Assembly (NCBI GenBank): GCA_964444125.1
Contig: CAYUFB010000005.1
Coordinates: 1 to 50,135 of the forward strand
Origin: CAYUFB01 sp964444125
GTDB lineage: Bacteria > Patescibacteriota > Dojkabacteria > B142 > JAFGMG01
DNA: 50,135 bases
Direction of reading: 5' to 3'
A program made the position numbers and the translations under genes. Positions 43,272 to 50,135 of this stretch are shown here, in pieces. Each line of letters starts with the position of its first letter. Within the stretch, counting starts at the first letter, position 1. The notes under the pieces are model-generated. The model had not been told where the DNA came from. It saw only the letters and a list, made by a program, of their open reading frames with translations, and made no database searches.

Positions 43272-44705
43272 TTAGATTAGATAATGATTTATAGCACGCA
43301 TTGCTTCAATAACCCATTGTTTCACACCATCTTGATTTGAAACTGATTGCAGTACCTGAATTCTTGCCATTTCACTTCCAGCACTAATTTCTTTGCCTGA
43401 TTTAGCAGAGAGTATCAGCATACCCCCATCTTTTATATCATCTATACTGTAACCTTCATTTTGCCAGACAAGCGGCTTATCCTTTTCTTCATCCAAAAAA
43501 ATTGTGTTTTGCTTCAAGATCATATCATCATCTTGGAAATGATATGCCATGTCATCGCTTTGCAGCCTATACACTCCGGTACTTACCTCGCCTTTGATAG
43601 TTACGACGTTCTCGCTAGTATTGCGCAAAAAAATCTGACTTGCCTGGATATTTCTCATACCTTCTTTCGAATAGGCGATTGGGTCAATGTCATGCTCAAT
43701 TTTTAAAGTCTCCAAAAGATGTATCAAACTTAATGGTATGACATTTCGTTTTATATCAAGCTTTGTGGCATAGGGAATTGAGGCAGGCTGTCTGGCATTT
43801 ATTTCTATTACATATACATCACTATCTTGGATAATCAGATCAACGCCAAAAAGCCCAACATATCCATCTTTTTGCATTGCTTTGCCGATATTCTCTACCT
43901 GTTTGTATATTTCTTGAGTTAATTTCTCATCAAGATTGTGCATGAAATCATTACCTACCGTACCACCTTGTTTATCTGTTAGAAACCTGATGCCAGTGAG
44001 TTGCTTGCTTAGGTTTGCAGCATAGACGCCCTTTGATCCTACAACACAATTTATAGTATAAGCTACGCCTTCTATAAATTTGGAGATTCTAACAAGCCTT
44101 GTACCTGAAGTATCCACTAATAAAGCAAATTGATCTTGATTTTCACAAAAAAAGGTGCCGCTTCCTGTATGACCTCTATCAAACTGTATTACAAATTTGC
44201 TTCCTAATTTAGAAACCAACCCATCATAACTTGTTTCATTCAGTCTCGTGATAACAGTATCAGGGAAATTTATATCAGAATTACTTAATGACTCATACTG
44301 TGAAATTTTATTTTCAAATTTTTTATTTAATGCACTACTAGTATTTAAGATTTTTGCGTTAAACTTCTGAGCTAATTTTTCAAATCTAGAAGATATCTTA
44401 AAAGTTTGGAAATATTTATGCCCTGAGTTATTTAATGCTAGGTAATTTATAACCTCAGGGGATTCTAATAATTTGGCAGAATTTCGATAAATTGTATTTA
44501 ATTTAGCTTGCTTTTTTTCTAAAGAAAACACAGAAACGCCAGACTCCTCTAAAAAATCAACCATATCACTATCATCAATCGCAACAATATCATAATTCTT
44601 TAGAAGTTTTTCAAGTCCAATAGCCCTTTCTGCATCATTGCAGAAATAGTACAAACCATCTTTGGCAATAACAGAATTAACAGAATCGATATACTTCTCA
44701 ATCAT
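43272..44705 (-). CDS. ATP-grasp ligase of unknown substrate
   Basis: The product is 477 residues. The N-domain (about 1-140) has a Rossmann-like start (DGLYYFCNDAERAIGLEKLL). The ATP-grasp fold follows: KFVIQFDRGHTGSGTFF near 168-184, the glycine-rich loop, then GLFGVDLIIQDSDVYVIEINARQPAS near 285-307, which has the metal-binding Glu and Asn. The C-terminal ~150 residues resemble the barrel found after the ligase core of biotin-carboxylase-like ATP-grasp enzymes. Such enzymes join a carboxylate to an amine. Its ATG overlaps the stop of the LysW-like gene by one base. Confidence 0.82.
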   Translation of the reverse strand: MIEKYIDSVNSVIAKDGLYYFCNDAERAIGLEKLLKNYDIVAIDDSDMVDFLEESGVSVFSLEKKQAKLNTIYRNSAKLLESPEVINYLALNNSGHKYFQTFKISSRFEKLAQKFNAKILNTSSALNKKFENKISQYESLSNSDINFPDTVITRLNETSYDGLVSKLGSKFVIQFDRGHTGSGTFFCENQDQFALLVDTSGTRLVRISKFIEGVAYTINCVVGSKGVYAANLSKQLTGIRFLTDKQGGTVGNDFMHNLDEKLTQEIYKQVENIGKAMQKDGYVGLFGVDLIIQDSDVYVIEINARQPASIPYATKLDIKRNVIPLSLIHLLETLKIEHDIDPIAYSKEGMRNIQASQIFLRNTSENVVTIKGEVSTGVYRLQSDDMAYHFQDDDMILKQNTIFLDEEKDKPLVWQNEGYSIDDIKDGGMLILSAKSGKEISAGSEMARIQVLQSVSNQDGVKQWVIEAMRAINHYLI

Positions 44706-44890
44706 TATTTTTCTTCTTCAATAATAGAAAGAGTAGCTGTCCCGTCATCATTTACACTTGTAATTTCATACTCAATGCCACAAAATTCACACTCAACAAT
44801 ATCACCTTCATTTGCTTCATCTAACGTATTTTCGTTCGAGCACTCACTACAAGTGTATTTGCCATTTACTAATTTGACATTATCTTCCAT
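44705..44890 (-). CDS. LysW-like zinc-ribbon carrier candidate
   Basis: This 61-residue acidic protein has a zinc ribbon of C14, C17, C34 and C37 (YTCSEC..IVECEFCGIEYEI). Size, acidity and the CxxC..VEC..CG.E.E pattern are those of LysW, the amino-group carrier of lysine/arginine synthesis. LysW normally ends EDWGE, with the terminal Glu as attachment site; here the end is SIIEEEK. It could therefore be a related carrier or simply a zinc-ribbon adaptor. It is first in the operon and coupled to the ATP-grasp gene. Confidence 0.65.
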   Translation of the reverse strand: MEDNVKLVNGKYTCSECSNENTLDEANEGDIVECEFCGIEYEITSVNDDGTATLSIIEEEK

Positions 44891-45013
44891 AATTTAATAA
44901 TAAAAAAATATATAATTGGTGGTAGTTTATAATTTAAAGCTTCACTTGTCCACTCTTACAAACCAAAATGAATACTGTATAATAAACGTAATTTGTTGAT
45001 TATTATTTCAAAG

Positions 45014-45976
45014 ATGTCTATCTGGCAGCACAAATCAATTTCAGATTTGATAAATAAACAAAATCAATTATCTCTAAAAGAAGGCAATACGAATACTTTC
45101 AAATTGTATCTTGATAAGTACGAATTGAAAAAATTTGGGATAATCGCTACAAAGACTCACAAAGTGACACTGAAACTTGAGACTATGAATCCCAATCAAT
45201 CATTTAAAGATAGAAGTTTGGCTTATCAGATATCCCATTATCTACAAAAAGGTGAGAGCAAATTACTTATCTCATCATCAGGCAATGCTGCCGTATCAGC
45301 TTGTGCATATGTCTCACTAACTGATATGAAACTGGCGATTTTTGTTTCAAACAAAGTCAATCCAGAAAAACTCAACAAAATACTCAAATATGTCAAAGAT
45401 AATGACAATATCACAATTAATTATAGTGATAAGGCCAAATCAGATGCGATAAAATATTCCAAGGCAGGCAACTTCATAAACCTACGTGGATCTCATGATG
45501 ATACGGCAGTTGTAGGATTTAGGACGATTAGCTATGAACTAATCAATCAAGTCCCAACTTGTGATGCAATCTTTGTCCCTTGTAGCTCTGGGACAAGTAC
45601 GTATGGTATTTATCAAGGCTACAAAGATTTAGAAGCGGGAATTCCTGCTATAAATATAGTCCAGACTACGAAAGTCAACTCTATAGCTCGTGAATTTGAT
45701 ATTGTATTTGATGAAGAAGATTCTCATGTCTCTGATGCGATAGTTGATAGGGTAGCAAAAAGAAAAAATCAGATAATTGAGGCAATAGAAGAAACAAATG
45801 GCAATGGATATGTGATAAATAATGATGAGATCAAGGCTGCTACCAAATTTCTATACGAAAAAACAAAATTGCCATTTCTAACCTATAATGGCGTATTATC
45901 TTTTGCTGGATTTATCAAGTCAATCAAGAAAAAAAGATTTTTTGACGATCCGGTTTGTATAATTAGTGGTATTTAA
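45014..45976 (+). CDS. PLP-dependent threonine synthase-like enzyme
   Basis: The product is about 320 residues from MSIWQHK at 45014; an in-frame start at 44993 is less likely. It is a fold-type II PLP enzyme. The Schiff-base Lys is in NPNQSFKDRSLAYQIS near 64, the cofactor-phosphate/substrate loop SSSGNAAVSACAY near 86, and PCSSGTSTYGIYQGYKDL is the tetra-Gly-like loop. The motifs are closest to threonine synthase or related dehydratases, but no other threonine pathway gene is nearby. It is divergent from the LysW-like/ATP-grasp operon across about 120 bases. Confidence 0.82.
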   Translation: MSIWQHKSISDLINKQNQLSLKEGNTNTFKLYLDKYELKKFGIIATKTHKVTLKLETMNPNQSFKDRSLAYQISHYLQKGESKLLISSSGNAAVSACAYVSLTDMKLAIFVSNKVNPEKLNKILKYVKDNDNITINYSDKAKSDAIKYSKAGNFINLRGSHDDTAVVGFRTISYELINQVPTCDAIFVPCSSGTSTYGIYQGYKDLEAGIPAINIVQTTKVNSIAREFDIVFDEEDSHVSDAIVDRVAKRKNQIIEAIEETNGNGYVINNDEIKAATKFLYEKTKLPFLTYNGVLSFAGFIKSIKKKRFFDDPVCIISGI

Positions 45977-45989
45977 TTAAATTTTTCTT

Positions 45990-46499
45990 ATGTCAATTTT
46001 AGAAATTATTGTTTATCTATTTATCCTGGTTTATCTACTATTTGTAATTTCATGGATATTCCCAGCATTAATTGGCAAAGCACCGTATTACCCATCCAAA
46101 AAAGAAGTGATCAAGGATATGCTTGATCTGGCCGAAATAAAAAAGGGAGAGAGTGTAATCGATCTTGGTAGCGGTGATGGAAGGATACTTTTTGCTTCAT
46201 ACAAATACTGCCAAAATGTAACTGGTGTAGAGCTAAATCCATTTTGGGCTCTATGGACGAAACTAAAAGCGATTGCAAGACGCCAAAAAATAAAAGTGAT
46301 CTATGGTAGTCTATACGATGTGGATCTATCTAAATATGACATAATTTTTTGCTATTTACTACCAGGAGATATGAAAAAATTAACGACTAAATTTGAGCAA
46401 GAACTAAAACCAGGTTCAAGAGTAGTAGTCAATACTTTTACGATCAAAGGAAAAAAGCCGGCTATGACAGTTGGGAAGAGCTATAGATATGATTACTGA
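45990..46499 (+). CDS. Membrane-anchored class I SAM methyltransferase
   Basis: The product is 169 residues. One N-terminal membrane helix (about 4-29) is followed by a compact Rossmann methyltransferase domain. Motif I is VIDLGSGDGRILFASYKY near 56-73, the acidic motif is VTGVELNPFWALWTK, and a motif IV-like part is YDIIFCYLLPGDM. It resembles small DOT1/PrmA-like methyltransferases common in CPR genomes. The substrate is unknown. The stop runs into ACTGACAGCGGACAG repeats. Confidence 0.82.
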   Translation: MSILEIIVYLFILVYLLFVISWIFPALIGKAPYYPSKKEVIKDMLDLAEIKKGESVIDLGSGDGRILFASYKYCQNVTGVELNPFWALWTKLKAIARRQKIKVIYGSLYDVDLSKYDIIFCYLLPGDMKKLTTKFEQELKPGSRVVVNTFTIKGKKPAMTVGKSYRYDY

Positions 46500-46560
46500 C
46501 AGCGGACAGTAGACAGCATTCAGCTTACAGTATTCAGTATTAAGTATATAAGTATTCAGA
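46497..46560. repeat. Degenerate short tandem repeats
   Basis: Units such as GACAGCGGACAGTAGACAG, then CAGTATTCAGTATTAAGTAT, fill the gap between the methyltransferase and the GNAT fragment. They are the same kind as those at 11501-11540 and 35730-35896. Confidence 0.55.
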
Positions 46561-46605
46561 GAATCGAAGCATTGGAACAACAAAAATGTGCATGTAGAAG
46601 TATCG

Positions 46606-46938
46606 TCAAAGATCCAAAAATTTATAATACATATTATCATCTCCTCTTATAAAACCCAATCTTTCATATAAACCATCAAGCACGCTATATGCTTTCTCAG
46701 TTGTTAGTTCTCCTCTAGATACTTTATCAAGTATTGAAGGGTGCGATAAAACGGAATAACCTAATACTGAATCTATGCCTAGTTTCTCTGCTAGATTTAT
46801 AGCTTCTTGAACTAACCTTGTCTGAAAATCTGATCCAAATCCTACAAATCTTCTTTGTCTTGCTGATAATAAATGTGGTGCAAGTGAGCAGGGTGTTTGT
46901 GTTATTAGTAAATGACCAGACCTCTGCCGAGATTGCAT
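46606..46938 (-). pseudogene. C-terminal fragment of a GNAT-like acetyltransferase
   Basis: The frame gives up to 110 residues. The part RRFVGFGSDFQTRLVQEAINLAEKLGIDSVLGYSVLSHPSI..LDGLYERLGFIRGDDNMYYKFL has the GNAT acetyl-CoA-binding rhythm and the C-terminal YERLGF turn. The N-terminal strands of a full GNAT are missing. The frame is open upstream through the CRISPR repeat to the TAG of the Cas12a fragment. It therefore looks like a gene that lost its 5' part in the rearrangement that also cut cas12a. The GNAT assignment is by pattern only. Confidence 0.5.
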
Positions 46939-46941
46939 TAA

Positions 46942-46977
46942 ATCTACAAAAGTAGAAATCTAATATATGGAATAAAC
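46942..46977 (-). CRISPR. Single type V-A (Cas12a) CRISPR repeat
   Basis: On the minus strand this 36-base segment begins GTTTATTCC and ends ATTTCTACTTTTGTAGAT. The UCUAC-UUUU-GUAGA hairpin plus final U is the conserved 3' handle of Cas12a crRNAs, and 36 is the standard repeat length. Only one copy is seen. A spacer-sized 27-base segment (46978-47004) separates it from the recognisable Cas12a coding part. No leader, cas1, cas2 or cas4 is present. Confidence 0.8.
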
Positions 46978-47583
46978 ACTTCCGGTACTAGACTGAAAGA
47001 AATTGTTATAAAAATTTTTTCTTGTTTCAAAGAATTTTGTAAAATACACCGTGAACCCCTTCCATGAATCAAAAATTGAAATGATTTCACCTGTTGCCTT
47101 GTCTACTAATTTCGAATCCTTGTCATTTCCGTAGACCTCTTTTAGCAATTCAAAAACATTTTCCTTAAAGAGTAATTCTTCAACACTTGGCTTCTTAATG
47201 TTCAACAATGGATACTTCTCACTCCATTTAATAGCTGCATGATTAAATGCATCTACAAGCTGTATTCTTAATTTGTTATTAGTTTTCTGGTACTCATCAA
47301 ATAGTTTCTTATTACTCTTGTTTTTTAGAAACTCTGAGGTAACATAATCATACCTTTTAAGATCATTAAACCGGAATTTACCTAGAGCATCTTTAACAAA
47401 TTTTCTATGTAATTTATCAAAAAACGGTTTAGTCAATTCATACTTTTCCTTAATTGTCTTATCAATATCAAAGACTTTTGCTTCTTCCAACATTTTGTCT
47501 GTATTGCCTACAGGCTTTAATTCAAACCTTAGAGTCTTAGAGACACTATATAAATTATGAAACACATCAGAGAATTTTTGCAT
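46960..47583 (-). pseudogene. cas12a: Cas12a (Cpf1), N-terminal fragment only
   Basis: The fragment has 207 residues from MQKFSDVFHNLY, while Cas12a has about 1200-1300. FHNLYSVSKTLRFELKPVGNT is the WED-I opening that grips the crRNA handle. KEKYELTKPFFDKLHRKFVKDAL continues as in REC1, and SWKGFTVYFTKFFETRKNFY is the conserved GW.TYF..F.ENRKN.Y segment. Similarity ends there: the last residues (FFQSSTGSVYSIY) are encoded by a spacer-sized segment and the CRISPR repeat, and the TAG lies in the repeat. REC2, PI, RuvC and Nuc are all absent. It is a nuclease-dead relic, or a short crRNA-binding protein if expressed. An in-frame ATG at 47622 is also possible. Confidence 0.85.
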
Positions 47584-47609
47584 TAGAAGATTGTAACAAT
47601 TAAATTGAG

Positions 47610-47709
47610 AGCGAGGTACCATGCCTTCATTTGGATTCCCAAATTCGGCAGGTTCTCCTTTCTAATTTCAAGCTGCGCTACGCTTGCTTTCAATAAGAAA
47701 GCGAGGTAC
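47610..47709. repeat. Direct repeat of the tRNA-Gly 3' end
   Basis: AGCGAGGTAC (acceptor and discriminator end of tRNA-Gly, plus-strand sense) occurs at 47610-47619 and again inside the tRNA at 47700-47709; with one mismatch the match extends to 13 bases. The 80 bases between hold a GCTTTC-AATAA-GAAAGC hairpin. The outer copy lies just upstream of the Cas12a start. Confidence 0.55.
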
Positions 47710-47770
47710 GAGAATCGAACTCGCGACTCATCCTTGGGAAGGACGCGTATTACCACTATACTAACCTCGC
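47700..47770 (-). tRNA. tRNA-Gly (CCC)
   Basis: Read on the minus strand: acceptor GCGAGGT/ACCTCGC with discriminator U, anticodon arm CGTCC-TTCCCAA-GGATG giving CCC, and T arm GCGAG-TTCGATT-CTCGT. CCA is not encoded. The discriminator U matches the UGGA bulge of the glyS T-box. Confidence 0.94.
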
Positions 47771-47929
47771 CTAGAGATTAATGCCTAATCATAACACCAG
47801 AAGATTGTGGAGTAAATATCTTGTGTTTTTCGACTTCTCATGTTACATTTATGATATTATGATGTTATGGTTTTCCTTATAAGGACTTCGTCCTTTACGG
47901 GACAAGCAGATGTCTTTAGCAGCATAAAT

Positions 47930-48002
47930 GCTGAAATAGCTCAGATGGTAGAGCGGCGGTATCGTAAACCGTAGGTCGTGGGTTCGAATCCCACTTTCAG
48001 CT
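47930..48002 (+). tRNA. tRNA-Thr (CGU)
   Basis: Acceptor GCTGAAA/TTTCAGC with discriminator U, D arm GCTCAGATGGTAGAGC, anticodon arm GCGGT-ATCGTAA-ACCGT giving CGT, and T arm GTGGG-TTCGAAT-CCCAC. CCA is not encoded. Upstream, AAGGAC-TTC-GTCCTT forms a small hairpin (about 47881-47895). Confidence 0.94.
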
Positions 48003-48038
48003 TAGTTCATTACAATTAAATATTTAAAATTAACCAAC

Positions 48039-49109
48039 ATGTACAATCCTAAATTCACAATCACAAATTCAATACTAAATAATGTAGTCAAACTTGAAAT
48101 TGACAGACATAGCATAGAAACAACCACATTTAGCACAAAGACTAGAAACAGACTTGCAGAGCGTGCAAAAAACTTAAATCTATTCCACATGGCACATATA
48201 TTAAATATAAATGTAACGCTTAAGGATGCTTCCAAAATTTCAGATGGGAAAAAAATTATTACTGAAGATGCAAGAGGAACAATACTTAATAATTTCCGAA
48301 ATGCACTTGAATTTACTAGATCCAATATCTCAGAAACATATATTGATATAGATCTAAATATCTTGATGCATATAAATAAAATATTACTTACAGACTGGAA
48401 AGAGGATTGGGAAGCCAAACTTAGAACCGGAGGAGAAGAGATAGATACCACTCTAGATAATTGGGCAACACTTAGAGACGAGAGGATTGAACCACTACAA
48501 TTACAATCAGAATTAATATCCCTAATCGACTGGTACAAATCCAACAACGCCAAAGTACATGATTTAATTCGTATCGCCGTATTTGTAGAAAGACTTATAC
48601 AGATTTGCCCATTTGTACATCTAAACAAACTCACAACAATAGCTGTTGCTGATTTTCTTCTATACAAAAACGGGTTATCATCCAAGTCACATCTACCAAG
48701 TACCAGAGTTTTTGATGTATATCAAGATGAATATTTTGAGGCACTTTCACTTGCTTCCTCAGAATCGATCAACTCAACACAAGAAGAATCCCCTGATATA
48801 ACGTTATGGATCGAAAGATTTGTCAGAAATTTATCCAATGACATGAATGAGACAAAGGAAGAATTATCTAAGCAAATCCAGGAAGAAGAGAAGGGGAGCA
48901 AACAACCATTTTTGGATCTAAACAAACGACAACTAAAAATCTTGCGTTATCTACAGACAATCCCAACAGTCAAAAGAGAAGACTATGTACAAATGATGAA
49001 CGTCAGTACCATGACAGCTTACCGGGATCTAAACGAATTGACTGAGAAAAAATTAATCAAGGTAGAAGGCATGGGTCGTGGCACCAAATACATGCTTGCG
49101 AATAGGTAA
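48039..49109 (+). CDS. Fic-fold protein with degenerate active site and C-terminal HTH
   Basis: The product is 356 residues. The helical core has the Fic order, with LLTDWKEDWEAKLRTGGEEI as the N-terminal flap-like part and IRIAVFVERLIQICPFVHLNKLTTIAVADFLLY near 178-210 in place of the HPFxDGNGR motif. The catalytic His is replaced by Cys and the NGR arginine is lost, so AMP transfer is unlikely. Residues about 298-356 form a winged helix (RQLKILRYLQTIPTVKREDYVQMMNVSTMTAYRDLNELTEKKLI). This suggests a DNA-binding regulator derived from a Fic protein. Confidence 0.72.
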   Translation: MYNPKFTITNSILNNVVKLEIDRHSIETTTFSTKTRNRLAERAKNLNLFHMAHILNINVTLKDASKISDGKKIITEDARGTILNNFRNALEFTRSNISETYIDIDLNILMHINKILLTDWKEDWEAKLRTGGEEIDTTLDNWATLRDERIEPLQLQSELISLIDWYKSNNAKVHDLIRIAVFVERLIQICPFVHLNKLTTIAVADFLLYKNGLSSKSHLPSTRVFDVYQDEYFEALSLASSESINSTQEESPDITLWIERFVRNLSNDMNETKEELSKQIQEEEKGSKQPFLDLNKRQLKILRYLQTIPTVKREDYVQMMNVSTMTAYRDLNELTEKKLIKVEGMGRGTKYMLANR

Positions 49110-49112
49110 TTT

Positions 49113-49146
49113 ATCCACCTTTGGTGGATTTATTCGCCTCTGGCGA
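49113..49146. repeat. Pair of small palindromes
   Basis: ATCCACC-TTT-GGTGGAT (49113-49129) and TCGCC-TCT-GGCGA (49134-49146) stand side by side after the Fic-like gene. They may terminate transcription or belong to the small-palindrome family of this genome. A TATAAT at 49157-49162 could serve the next gene. Confidence 0.5.
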
Positions 49147-49194
49147 GCAATATTGATATAATAAGTACAAGATTAATTAAATCTAAAAAAACTT

Positions 49195-49410
49195 ATGACA
49201 AAAGTAATACTCAAGAAACTAATCTCCCCAATGCAGACTGTTTTGTTACAGCGCAAACTTTGTCCAGCTTGCACAAGGAAACTAAGTGATCTAAAAAAAC
49301 GTGACCCTAGACCAAACAATACCGTTAGAATCCAATGCGAATGCGGTCGTATCTATATATTAGATAACGAGACACAAAACTATCGCAGAGCAATGTTTAA
49401 TGAGGTTTAA
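49195..49410 (+). CDS. Small zinc-ribbon protein
   Basis: This 71-residue basic protein has four cysteines (C23, C26, C48, C50) in KLCPACTRKL and IQCECGRIYIL, a treble-clef or ribbon arrangement with an unusual final CxC. No known family is recognised. It ends two bases before the uvrC start in the same direction and may be co-transcribed with it, which hints at a nucleic-acid role without proving it. Confidence 0.65.
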   Translation: MTKVILKKLISPMQTVLLQRKLCPACTRKLSDLKKRDPRPNNTVRIQCECGRIYILDNETQNYRRAMFNEV

Positions 49411-49412
49411 AT

Positions 49413-50135
49413 ATGCAGCTTGATTCCGATTTCCTAAAATCTCTTCCAACAACACCCGGTTGTTATATCTACAAAGACGTAAACGAAAAAGTTCTCTATG
49501 TCGGCAAGGCCATAAATATCAAAGCCAGAGTCTCATCGTATTTTGCCAAGAGCCACACGTTGCCTGCCAAAATAGAAAGAATGCTTGAGCAGGCAAATAA
49601 AATTGACTATATAAGTGTAGATTCTGAGGTAGAAGCATTTATCCTGGAGTCAAATCTTATCAAGAAATACAGACCCAAGTACAACAAGTTGATGAAAGAT
49701 GATAAATCATATATATGGGTCGCATTTGATAAAAACAGTCCATTTCCAAAACCTGAGATTGTTCGAGAGAAAAAATATAAAAATGCGGAATATTTCGGTC
49801 CTTATCCCGACAAATTTCCCGCAAGCAAAGTTATCAAACGACTTCGTAAGATTTATCCATTCTGTGCAACAAATTTCAAAGTCCAGAAAACCCTCAAAGA
49901 TGGAAAGGTAATTTTTACTGGTGCAGAAAAAAGGCCCTGTCTGGATTACCATATTGGGCTTTGCAGTGGGGTTTGTGCTGGACTTATAACATCAAAGGAA
50001 CACAAAGATAATATTAATAATATAAAAAAATATTTCAAAGCACAAAAGAATGAACTTATAGAGATACAAGAAAAAAAGATGCGGGAATTGGCCACCAATC
50101 AGAAATTCGAAGAAGCACAAGAGATCAGAGATCAA
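49413..50135 (+). CDS. uvrC: UvrABC system protein C, 5' part (runs off the window)
   Basis: 241 codons are present from ATG 49413, and the frame is open at the window end. The GIY-YIG nuclease domain is clear: FLKSLPTTPGCYIYKDVNEKVLYVGKAINIKARVSSYF, then ESNLIKKYRPKYNKLMKDDKSY. The cysteine cluster follows (YPFCATNF, RPCLDYHIGLCSGVC), and the UVR motif for UvrB binding (ELIEIQEKKMRELATNQKFEEAQEIRDQ) is at the very end. UvrC makes the dual incisions of nucleotide excision repair. The C-terminal RNase H-like domain lies outside the window. Confidence 0.95.
   Translation, partial: MQLDSDFLKSLPTTPGCYIYKDVNEKVLYVGKAINIKARVSSYFAKSHTLPAKIERMLEQANKIDYISVDSEVEAFILESNLIKKYRPKYNKLMKDDKSYIWVAFDKNSPFPKPEIVREKKYKNAEYFGPYPDKFPASKVIKRLRKIYPFCATNFKVQKTLKDGKVIFTGAEKRPCLDYHIGLCSGVCAGLITSKEHKDNINNIKKYFKAQKNELIEIQEKKMRELATNQKFEEAQEIRDQ

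Noticed and set aside
46600..47700. A CRISPR array next to the Cas12a fragment
   Set aside because: Only one repeat is recognisable on either strand; no second copy at 60-70-base spacing was seen, so it is listed as a single relic repeat.
1..50135. Recoding of TGA as an amino acid, as in some CPR lineages
   Set aside because: TGA closes the gene ending at 3619, and core genes such as clpC, dnaK and glyS read through without in-frame TGA; standard use is consistent.

Overview
The window is AT-rich and gene-dense. It reads as one contig of a Patescibacteria (CPR) bacterium. The evidence is the mix of short intergenic gaps, secreted multidomain surface proteins of unknown role, small two-helix membrane proteins, GC-rich palindromes scattered through AT-rich DNA, a Cas12a remnant, and a reduced but standard set of core genes (clpC, hrcA-grpE-dnaK, lysS, glyS, nrdR/nrdJ, recO, recQ, uvrC). 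TGA, TAA and TAG all appear as stops, so the TGA recoding known from some CPR lineages is not seen. The phylum-level placement is inference from gene content; no rRNA is present.

Layout. 1-600: end of an unknown gene, tRNA-Glu and a hairpin-rich gap holding a broken copy of the tRNA 5' end. 600-4.7 kb: PspC protein, clpC and a run of overlapping small unknown genes. 4.9-10.7 kb: Pcm-like methyltransferase, a 1519-residue exported protein (SGNH hydrolase, glycosidase-like and M23 peptidase regions) and a membrane partner. 10.8-11.6 kb: tRNA-Leu followed by a GIY-YIG nuclease gene and two extra copies of the tRNA 3' end. 11.6-21.5 kb: TrpR-like regulator, recQ, EI24 protein, M29 aminopeptidase, 5-FTHF cyclo-ligase, lysS with a B3/4-like C-terminal domain, GT2, DUF2807 protein and a divergent Mur ligase. 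21.6-31 kb: a promoter with two NrdR boxes drives nrdR, nrdJ, nudix, RNase D-like and a giant tandem-duplicated nrdJ; recO and a kinase-like gene follow. 31.1-36.9 kb: an exported 952-residue protein, a T-box riboswitch with glyS, and a DHH phosphoesterase. 37.0-40.8 kb (minus strand): CIRCE, hrcA, grpE with an extra N-terminal domain, dnaK. 40.9-46.5 kb: polytopic membrane protein, a LysW-like/ATP-grasp/NlpC-P60 operon, a divergent PLP enzyme and a membrane-anchored methyltransferase. 46.6-48.0 kb: GNAT fragment, a type V CRISPR repeat, the first ~200 codons of a Cas12a gene, tRNA-Gly and tRNA-Thr. 48.0-50.1 kb: Fic-like protein, zinc ribbon, 5' part of uvrC.

The items most worth a second look are: (1) the collapsed type V-A locus, where a Cas12a N-terminus runs into a spacer-sized segment and a 36-nt repeat; (2) the tRNA-Leu/GIY-YIG cassette bounded by copies of the tRNA 3' end, with partial tRNA copies also beside tRNA-Glu and tRNA-Gly; (3) the LysW-like carrier + ATP-grasp ligase + cytoplasmic NlpC/P60 operon; (4) domain fusions: LysRS-B3/4, a VOC-like domain on GrpE, and two complete NrdJ units in one chain; (5) small GC-rich palindromes that sit inside terminator and T-box hairpins and, in frame, inside two protein genes, with some nested in one another. 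All family assignments are by reading motifs; no database search was run.
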